Shown here: in pieces, positions 1 to 5,855 of the stretch
Numbering within the stretch: the first letter of the stretch is position 1
How the letters are laid out: every line of letters starts with the position of its first letter
Assembly: GCF_003751805.1 (NCBI RefSeq)
Contig: NZ_RKHQ01000001.1
Location: forward strand, 2,480,001-2,544,000
Reading direction: 5' to 3'
Origin: Salana multivorans
Lineage (GTDB): Bacteria > Actinomycetota > Actinomycetes > Actinomycetales > Beutenbergiaceae
Length of the DNA: 64,000 bases
Position numbers and translations under genes: made by a program
Notes under the pieces: model-generated
Databases searched by the model: none
Seen by the model: only the letters and a program-made list of their open reading frames with translations
Told to the model about the DNA's origin: nothing

Positions 1-3000
1 TCGGCACCTCCACCTCCACCAGCCCCGCGTGACCGACCCCGAGCGGCACCGGAGGAAGCCGCGCGGATGCCGTCGAGCCCCACCGGCGGACCGGCTGCGA
101 CCGATCGCGCACCAGGCGGTCGAGGTCGTGCGGCGTGACCAGGTCGGGCAGCGGTCTCAGGCGCAGCAGCTCGGGTCTCGTCGCGCCGGACGGGTGCGGG
201 CGGTCGACCGGCGGCGCCGGAACCACCTGGGCCGCGCGCTGACGACCATCCGTCAGCAGCACCCCGCGCCCGGGGAGGGGACGCGGCTCCACGAGGTCGC
301 GGCCGATCCCGAGCGTCGCGGCCGTGCCGGCATCGCGCACGCCCAGCGCGAGGTGGTGGGCGACCGATGCGGTCCACCGGTGCGGACTGCCGGCGGCCAG
401 CACCACGCGGCCGGAGCGACGGATCGTGAGCAGCGCCGTCACGAGGTCGATCCCGCTGCCCGGCCCCAGCACCTGGTCGACGGCCGCGACCACGTGCTCG
501 GCGTCGTCGACCATGACGAGCGCCGCCGGATCGCCACCGGACGCGACGTGCGTGAGCAGCCGCGCGAGCACGTCGGGGTCGTCGCAGCCCGCGACGGTCC
601 CGTCCACGCCGACGCCCCAGCCCTCGCGAGAGAGGACGTGGCAACCGGTGACGGCGTCGTCGGCGGTGCCGGGGATCGGGATCGCCCCATCCGTCGGCGT
701 CCGCCCACCCACGGGGGTCCCGGCACCGGTGGGTGGGTCATCGAGCATCGAGCGCCTCTCGATGACCCGCGCCGTCGACCCGGACGGCTCGGAGCCGACG
801 ACGCCCGTCCGCCCGCGAGTCCGCCCGGGTCGCAGCGCCTGGGTGGCGAGCGCGCGCAGCGCCGTGCTCCGTCCGCTGCGCGGCGGTCCGCTCACGAGCA
901 CGTGTCCACCGGGCTCCCGCCAGAAGACGTGGTCGGGCACCTCGAGACGGTCGAGCAGGACAGCCCCGTCCACGGAGCCGGCGGCCGGCGCCTCCGGCAA
1001 CGGAGGCAGCCACGGGCGGTGCGTCCGCAGGAGGTCGGACCGCCGGCGTCGGCGCGCCCGCTCACCCGCCTCGACGACCGCGGCCGCGAGCTCCGCCGCG
1101 GCCGTCCCGGGAAGCCAGGCGAGCCGGACCTCCCGCCCACCGACGGACGCCTCACCCGGCGTCGTGAAGGAGGCGGGACGTGGGTCGCCCACCACGTCGA
1201 GCGCGTCGCCGGCCTCGAGCACCCGGAGGCAGACCCGGAGCGTGAGGTTCGCGCGGAGCTGCCCGCTGACCACGCCGCCGGCCCGTTGCGTCGCCAGGAC
1301 GAGGTGCACGCCGAGGGAGCGGCCGAGCGTCGCGACGGCGACGAGGTCGGCGAGGCGGTCCTCGTCGTCCTCCACCAGGGCGCGGAGCTCGTCGACGACG
1401 ACGATCAGCCTGCCCAGCGTGCCGCCCGTGGCCTCGAACGCCTCGCGATCCCGAACGCCGGCCTCGCCGAGCACTCGCTCGCGCCGGCGCAGCTCGTGCC
1501 GCAGCGCAGCGAGGGCGCGCCGGCTCCCCGCGGGGTCCAGGTCGGTCAGCAGACCGACGCAGTGCGGCAGGTGCGCGGCGTGGGCGAAGGTCGCCCCGCC
1601 CTTGTAGTCGACGAGGAGGAACGCGATGTCCCGCGGCGGGTGTCGTGTCGCCAGCGCCAGGACCCAGGCCTGGAGCAGCTCGGACTTGCCCGACCCCGTC
1701 GTGCCGACGACGAGTGCGTGCGGACCGTCGGTGGCCAGGTCGAGCACGCAGCCGGGTCCCGGGCCGAGCGGCACGGCGAGGTCGCGACGCCCCCTCGCCC
1801 AGGCCGAGGCGATCTCGGCGGCACTCGGCCGACCCAGCAGCCCGCGCAGGTCGCCGGCGTCCATCGGTGGTCCCAGCGCGTGGTGGAGCGCGGCCAGCCA
1901 CCGGGACGAGACCCCCGGTCGGCCGGTCGACGGCACGAGGCGCCCACCGGTCGGCGGGCACGCCCCGGGGCCGGGCCAGACGCCGACGTCGGCGGGGTCG
2001 TGCCCGGCCAGCTCCAGCTCGACCGTCAGCCATCGCGCCACACCGATGCCGTCCGGCCCGGTGACCAGGAGACCTTCGGGAGGCCGTCGCATCGCGGGAG
2101 CGTGCTCGGGCCGCGTCGTCGTGGCGCCCGCGCGCTCGACGAGACCCGCCCGATCGCCCTCACCCGGTGGCCCCGCGGCTCGCGTGAGGCCCTCCCGGCC
2201 GAGACCCGCCGCGAGCACGGCCACGGTCGCGGGGTCGGGCGGACCGCCGTGGAGCGGCCCTCGCGACGCTGGCTCCGGGGGTGCGGCCGGCCGGGGGCTG
2301 GCACCGGCTCTGACGCCGGACACGAGCATCGCGACGCCGCTCGCCGCCGACACGATCAACCCGACCAGGAGGTAGCCCGGGGCCCCGTGACCGCCGCCGC
2401 GCATCGCGAGCGTCGCGGCCACGGCGAGCATCGCGACGAGGGGGAGCAGGACGACCGGGGACGGCAGCCGGCCTGGCGGCGAGCTGGACGCAGGACCGTC
2501 CCGGTCGGGACCTCGGAAGGGGGTGCCCCTCGCCTCCAGGGTGGTCGAGCCCAGCACGATCCGGGTCCCCGGCCGGATCCTCGCCTGCCTGCGCAGCGGT
2601 CTCCCGCGCCGCCACGCGTTGCCCGCCGCGCCGCGTCGGGAGCGTCGCCCCCGGGCCTCGTCCGCCGGAGCGTCGGCGCCGTCGGACGGGAGCGACGTCG
2701 TCGTCGCGGTGTGGGGCGGCCAGGCACGCTCGCGCCGAGCTCCTCGGACGGGACGCCGACGAGGTCGGTGGAGGAGGACCTGGGCCCGTCCGATCCTCCT
2801 CAGCAACACGCGGCCGCCGTGCTGCGCCCTGACCGTGAGGTGGCGCTGCCAGACGTCCTGGTCGGCGATGCGGAGTGCGGCGTCGGCGCCTCGCCCCACG
2901 AGCACGTCACGGCCGGGGACGAGCGGTACCGCCCACCCGGCGTCCGGTCCCGACACGACCGCGAGGTGCAGAGCCGTGTCCCAGCAGGCGCGCCACAGGG

Positions 3001-3133
3001 CGACCGTCCGGTGTGGTTCCTGGCCGCTCGTCGAGCGTCGGTCCGGGGTGGGTGCTGTCGTCATGCGCCACACGATGGTCCACGCGGCATCGTCGCCGCT
3101 GGGGTCCTGGGGACGGTGCTGGGAGGACGACAT
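1..3133 (-). CDS. FHA-FtsK/SpoIIIE ATPase, type VII secretion EssC/EccC-like (3' end cut by window edge)
   Basis: The reading frame is open from the ATG at 3133 to the window edge, so the C-terminus is missing. About 1044 codons are visible. An FHA-like beta segment (roughly residues 35-110, with a VGRGADAALRI stretch) is followed by a basic linker. Two adjacent hydrophobic helices (about 210-265) come next. The first FtsK/SpoIIIE ATPase domain has Walker A GTTGSGKS at residues 477-484, then DYKGG and VVVDELRALV. A second P-loop-like motif, GPPRSGRST, lies near residue 745. FHA, then two membrane helices, then tandem ATPase domains is the EssC-type layout of type VII secretion motors, which drive secretion of WXG100 substrates. 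No WXG100 gene or other ESX component is in the window, so a secretion role is inferred. ATG 3133 was preferred to ATG 3064 because an AGG-containing stretch precedes it and a stop codon lies just upstream. Confidence 0.85.
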   Translation of the reverse strand, partial: MSSSQHRPQDPSGDDAAWTIVWRMTTAPTPDRRSTSGQEPHRTVALWRACWDTALHLAVVSGPDAGWAVPLVPGRDVLVGRGADAALRIADQDVWQRHLTVRAQHGGRVLLRRIGRAQVLLHRPRRRPVRGARRERAWPPHTATTTSLPSDGADAPADEARGRRSRRGAAGNAWRRGRPLRRQARIRPGTRIVLGSTTLEARGTPFRGPDRDGPASSSPPGRLPSPVVLLPLVAMLAVAATLAMRGGGHGAPGYLLVGLIVSAASGVAMLVSGVRAGASPRPAAPPEPASRGPLHGGPPDPATVAVLAAGLGREGLTRAAGPPGEGDRAGLVERAGATTTRPEHAPAMRRPPEGLLVTGPDGIGVARWLTVELELAGHDPADVGVWPGPGACPPTGGRLVPSTGRPGVSSRWLAALHHALGPPMDAGDLRGLLGRPSAAEIASAWARGRRDLAVPLGPGPGCVLDLATDGPHALVVGTTGSGKSELLQAWVLALATRHPPRDIAFLLVDYKGGATFAHAAHLPHCVGLLTDLDPAGSRRALAALRHELRRRERVLGEAGVRDREAFEATGGTLGRLIVVVDELRALVEDDEDRLADLVAVATLGRSLGVHLVLATQRAGGVVSGQLRANLTLRVCLRVLEAGDALDVVGDPRPASFTTPGEASVGGREVRLAWLPGTAAAELAAAVVEAGERARRRRRSDLLRTHRPWLPPLPEAPAAGSVDGAVLLDRLEVPDHVFWREPGGHVLVSGPPRSGRSTALRALATQALRPGRTRGRTGVVGSEPSGSTARVIERRSMLDDPPTGAGTPVGGRTPTDGAIPIPGTADDAVTGCHVLSREGWGVGVDGTVAGCDDPDVLARLLTHVASGGDPAALVMVDDAEHVVAAVDQVLGPGSGIDLVTALLTIRRSGRVVLAAGSPHRWTASVAHHLALGVRDAGTAATLGIGRDLVEPRPLPGRGVLLTDGRQRAAQVVPAPPVDRPHPSGATRPELLRLRPLPDLVTPHDLDRLVRDRSQPVRRWGSTASARLPPVPLGVGHAGLVEVEVP

Positions 3134-3188
3134 CACGGCTACCTGTGGACAGGGCTCGGCGCACCGGTTCGCCGGATCGTACGAAGAC

Positions 3189-3348
3189 GCCGGTGGGCGC
3201 GGGGTACGTCGATACCCCGTGCCCACCGGCAGGGTGACCGACCGATGGTCCTCCGATCGGTCGGTCCACTCGGGTAACGACGGCTGGGGGAGCGTCGATA
3301 TCCGAGGCGTGATGAGGCCTGAGGGGGAAGGAGGCACCTCATCGCGTT
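3189..3348. repeat. Four-hairpin intergenic element, copy 1 (D-C-A-B)
   Basis: Four ordered inverted repeats lie between the LRR gene and the FHA-FtsK gene. D is 3189-3205 with 3214-3230 (17 pairs, one G-U on the plus strand). C is 3236-3246 with 3256-3266 (11 perfect pairs). A is 3278-3282 with 3293-3297. B is 3306-3317 with 3337-3348 (12 pairs, three G-U on the plus strand). Segment A-B resembles 5096-5166, and the hairpin order is the same in both places. D ends 56 nt before the FtsK start codon. The wobble pairs would be A-C mismatches in a minus-strand RNA, which hints at a plus-strand transcript, but DNA-level palindromes for a protein are also possible. Confidence 0.6.
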
Positions 3349-3352
3349 CCGC

Positions 3353-3383
3353 GGGCGGGTAGCCGGCGATCGGCTACCCGCCC
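3353..3383 (-). terminator. Hairpin terminator after the LRR gene
   Basis: Perfect 13-bp stem (GGGCGGGTAGCCG with its complement) and a 5-nt loop, 17 nt past the LRR stop codon. There is no U tract, as is common for GC-rich actinobacterial terminators. It belongs to the hairpin series described for 3189-3348. Confidence 0.6.
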
Positions 3384-3400
3384 AGGCTGTGGTCGGGTGG

Positions 3401-4957
3401 TCAGCGCCACCCTCGTCGCCGCAGGCGCGCGCCGACGAGGAGGAGACCTCCCGCGGTGATCGCTCCGGTCGCGGCGAGCCAGAGGCCGTTCTGCTCGACG
3501 CCGGTGACGGCGAGGCGGTCACCGGTGCCGGCGCCCGTGGCGGAACCCGTGCCGTCGGTGCTGCCGGAGCTGCTGCCGTTGCCGGACCCGCTGGAGCCGT
3601 CACCCGACCCGTCGCCGCCGTTCCCGTCCCCGTCGCCGTCGCCGGGCTCGGCGGGCGTGGGCTCGGCGGGCGTGGGCTCGACCGGCGTCGGCGTGGGCTC
3701 CATGGGCTCGTCGATGCGGAGGGAGTACGACCCGCTCACGACGTTGCCCCAGGCGTCCCGAGCCTCGACGACGACGGAGTGCGTGCCCGCCTCGGTCGGG
3801 GTGCCCCGCAGCGTGCCGTCGGACGCGAGGGACAGACCGGGGACGTCACCGACGAGGGTGAAGGCGTCGTACGGGGCCTCCGCCTCCGTGAGCTCGAACG
3901 CGAACGTGTACTCCGCACCCACCTGGCCGTCGGCCGGCTGCGTGGTCATCAGGTCGACGAGCACGACGTCGTAGGTGGCGACGCCGTTGTACCGCTCCGG
4001 GTCCTCCAGGTCGTTGAACGCGGCCGACAGGCTACCGGGAACCTCGCCCGTCACCCAGGACCAGGTGTTGGTCGCATTGGTCGGGGCGCCACCCCAGGAC
4101 CGGGGGAGGCCGTCGGGGCCGAGCCGGAACTCCTCGGCGTCGATCGGCACGTACACGGTGCCACTCGAGGGGTACTGCCCCCACGCGGAGCCGTCGTCGG
4201 GGGCCGTGGGGAACACGCTGAGATCGGAGATCCGGTTGCCGGCCAGGACCACCATCGTCAGTCCGTCGACGACCTCGGGCCCGAGCGGAGACACGTCGGA
4301 GACGCGGTTGTTCCGCAGGTCGAGCTGCCGCAGCTCGGACATGCCGGCGAGTGGCGCGACATCCTCGATCCGGTTGCCCGTCAGTGCCAGGGTCTCGAGC
4401 CTCGTGAGGTCGGAGAGGTCCGAGATGTCGGTGAGCCCGGCGTTCATCAGCCAGAGCTGGCGCAGCTCGCGCAGGTTGCGCAGCGGCGCGATGCCATCGA
4501 GCGGAGGGCCGCCGAACGGCGGGATCCGGCCCGCGAAGAGGAGCCGGCGAAGCTCGGTCAGCTCGTCGATCGGCTCCAGCGAGGTGATGGGACCGGCCTC
4601 GACGAGGTCGAGCGCCGTGAGCTGGGTGAGGCCGGCCAGGGGCGTCAGGTCGCTGATGCCGTGATTGTAGGAGAGCTGGAGCTCGGTGGCACCCGTGAGG
4701 TGCTCCAATCCGGTGAGGTCTGCGACGCCTCGGCCGGTGCAGGAGAACACGCCGGTGATCGCGGCGACGTCCTCGGCCGTGAGATCGCTCTGCGCCGGTC
4801 GGCCGAGCGCAGAGTTGACGCAGGTGGCCAGCGCTGCATCGGGCACGACCGAGGTGTCGGCGACGGCCGCCGGTGCGAACAGGAGTGGGGTCGCGAGCAT
4901 CGTGCCGCCGACCGCGAGTGCGGTCGCGACTCGGTGAGCGCTGGGACGCGTTGCCAT
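3401..4957 (-). CDS. Secreted leucine-rich-repeat surface protein with LAVTG sorting signal
   Basis: 518 aa. An N-terminal signal peptide ends near AAVADT (about residues 1-33). About seven internalin-type 22-residue leucine-rich repeats follow (about 75-265), recognisable by units such as LETLALTGNRIEDVAPLAGM. An Ig/cadherin-like module is at about 330-420 (GLSLASDGTLRGTPTEAG). Then comes a Pro/Thr/Glu then Gly/Ser/Asp-rich wall-spanning stretch. The C-terminus has LAVTG, a hydrophobic helix and an RLRRRGWR tail, the layout of a sortase substrate. The family usually mediates binding to proteins or cell surfaces; the ligand is unknown. No sortase is in the window. Its gap to the 36-codon ORF (5207-5317) and its gap to the FHA-FtsK gene carry the same hairpin series. 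The start is supported by AAAGG upstream and the signal peptide immediately after it. Confidence 0.88.
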   Translation of the reverse strand: MATRPSAHRVATALAVGGTMLATPLLFAPAAVADTSVVPDAALATCVNSALGRPAQSDLTAEDVAAITGVFSCTGRGVADLTGLEHLTGATELQLSYNHGISDLTPLAGLTQLTALDLVEAGPITSLEPIDELTELRRLLFAGRIPPFGGPPLDGIAPLRNLRELRQLWLMNAGLTDISDLSDLTRLETLALTGNRIEDVAPLAGMSELRQLDLRNNRVSDVSPLGPEVVDGLTMVVLAGNRISDLSVFPTAPDDGSAWGQYPSSGTVYVPIDAEEFRLGPDGLPRSWGGAPTNATNTWSWVTGEVPGSLSAAFNDLEDPERYNGVATYDVVLVDLMTTQPADGQVGAEYTFAFELTEAEAPYDAFTLVGDVPGLSLASDGTLRGTPTEAGTHSVVVEARDAWGNVVSGSYSLRIDEPMEPTPTPVEPTPAEPTPAEPGDGDGDGNGGDGSGDGSSGSGNGSSSGSTDGTGSATGAGTGDRLAVTGVEQNGLWLAATGAITAGGLLLVGARLRRRGWR

Positions 4958-5011
4958 GGACGGACAACCTTTCGGAGTTCACGGACAAGGAAGAAGTCGT
5001 GGGGTGCTGAC

Positions 5012-5166
5012 GGGTGTGGGGACGGACGCGTCCCCACACCCATCAGCTGGGCGATCGGCCCGGGGGTCCTTCGTCACCGGCCGATCTGTTCGAGGCGACG
5101 GCTGGGGGACCGTCGAGCTCCTCGATGCGTGATGAGGGCTGAGTGGGATGGGGGCCCTCATCACGT
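5012..5166. repeat. Four-hairpin intergenic element, copy 2 (D-C-A-B)
   Basis: Same order as copy 1. D is 5012-5024 with 5029-5041 (13 perfect pairs). C is 5053-5060 with 5079-5086 (8 pairs). A is 5096-5101 with 5110-5115 (6 pairs). B is 5127-5139 with 5154-5166 (13 pairs, terminal G-U). A and B are close to copy 1 in sequence (GACGGCTGGGGG is shared, as is GCGTGATGAGG), while C and D keep only the fold. D ends 55 nt before the LRR start codon, almost the same distance as copy 1 from the FtsK start. Confidence 0.6.
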
Positions 5167-5171
5167 CTGTC

Positions 5172-5203
5172 GCGTGCAACCCGGCCGCGGCGGGGTTGCA
5201 CGC
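5172..5203 (-). terminator. Hairpin terminator after the 36-aa ORF
   Basis: Perfect 11-bp stem GCGTGCAACCC / GGGTTGCACGC with a 10-nt loop, starting 3 nt past the stop codon of the small ORF. It occupies the same position relative to the hairpin series as 3353-3383 does after the LRR gene. Confidence 0.5.
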
Positions 5204-5206
5204 CGT

Positions 5207-5317
5207 TCATCGCCGCGACTCGGTGTCCTCCGTGGTCGGCGGGTGCGGGATCGCGAGCGTGGCGCGTCCGGCCGCCGGCGCGGCCGTGGAGCGACGGGTC
5301 GTGGAGTGCGTCGTCAT
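5207..5317 (-). CDS. Small unknown protein (36 aa)
   Basis: A 36-codon ORF beginning MTTHSTTRRSTAAP and ending TEDTESRR. I do not recognise it. Support for translation: a strong ribosome-binding site (GAGGGGG, 7 nt before the ATG at 5317), nearly all third positions G or C, and a perfect hairpin right after the stop. It is hydrophilic, rich in Thr, Arg, Ala and Pro, with no signal peptide or membrane helix. It precedes the LRR gene on the same strand. It could be a leader peptide for the downstream hairpin-rich region or a small stand-alone protein. Confidence 0.45.
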   Translation of the reverse strand: MTTHSTTRRSTAAPAAGRATLAIPHPPTTEDTESRR

Positions 5318-5427
5318 GAGATGTCCCCCTCGGACGAGAAGACGTGGTGGGTGGGGCCGCCCATGCCGACGGCGCCTGGATCGAGGATGGTGGCCGTGAC
5401 GCGGCACCGAGCCGGGACAGGGCCGTG

Positions 5428-5447
5428 AAAAAGGGCTCAGGAGAGCC
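5428..5447 (-). terminator. Possible intrinsic terminator, minus strand
   Basis: Read on the minus strand, GGCTC-TCCT-GAGCC is followed by C and five T residues. The stem is short, but this is one of the few T tracts in the window. No clear minus-strand gene lies just upstream, so it could end an unannotated transcript. Confidence 0.35.
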
Positions 5448-5615
5448 GAGTTGAGTGTTCGGAGGGCGCGACTGCGTGGCTGGGCTCCGTGCCGTGAGTG
5501 GACGCTCAGCCCGTCCGCAGGCCGCGTGGAGGCCGACCACCACTCCGACCCCGCGCCCGGACCGATCGCGCCGAGCGCCGTCCCCCTGCCCCCTCGACCC
5601 GCCCGCGGACGCCCC

Positions 5616-5666
5616 GCCGGCTCCCCGCCGATGCCTCGCCGGCTCCCCGCCGGTGCCCCGCCGGCG
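5616..5666. repeat. 22-nt tandem repeat, about 2.3 copies
   Basis: GCCGGCTCCCCGCCG starts at 5616 and again at 5638, with two differences across the 22-nt unit, and a partial third unit (GCCGGCG) follows at 5660. It ends just before the TGAG/CTCA cluster. Confidence 0.6.
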
Positions 5667-5670
5667 CGGC

Positions 5671-5762
5671 TGAGTAGTTGCTCACTCGGCCACCCGCGCC
5701 GGGGCACGCGACGACCCCGCGTGCGCTCAACGTTCGGCGTGCGCCACTCACGCCGCCGCTCA
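5671..5762 (+). promoter_or_regulatory. TGAG/CTCA half-site cluster upstream of LAL regulator 1
   Basis: TGAG-N6-CTCA at 5671-5684, and CTCA-N8-CTCA at 5747-5750 and 5759-5762 (12-nt period). The same arrangements occur in the tasA-like/sipW promoter region (12012-12025, 11956-11971, 12115-12130), which suggests a shared regulator. Binding is not shown. Confidence 0.4.
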
Positions 5763-5855
5763 GGCCCGCCCGACGCGGCCGTCGCTCGGTGAGGATGGCA
5801 CCTCCCCCCAACGACCGCTGCCGCGGTTCCTCGGCGACCCGAACGGAGGCGCGAC

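Larger units (their letters stand above)
5318..5855. other. Long intergenic region between the 36-aa ORF and LAL regulator 1
   Basis: No convincing gene is seen; the ORFs here lack ribosome-binding sites and recognisable domains. It holds a possible minus-strand terminator (5428-5447), a 22-nt GC-rich tandem repeat (5616-5666) and a cluster of TGAG/CTCA half-sites (5671-5762) before LAL regulator 1. Confidence 0.6.

Noticed and set aside
29-3277. 1082-codon open frame on the plus strand
   Set aside because: Arg/Gly/Pro-rich with no domain; it is the antisense shadow of the FHA-FtsK gene, which has clear Walker motifs.
5450-5855. Possible coding ORFs in both strands before LAL regulator 1
   Set aside because: Low-complexity Arg/Pro/Ala translations, no ribosome-binding sites, and overlap with a tandem repeat and operator-like motifs.
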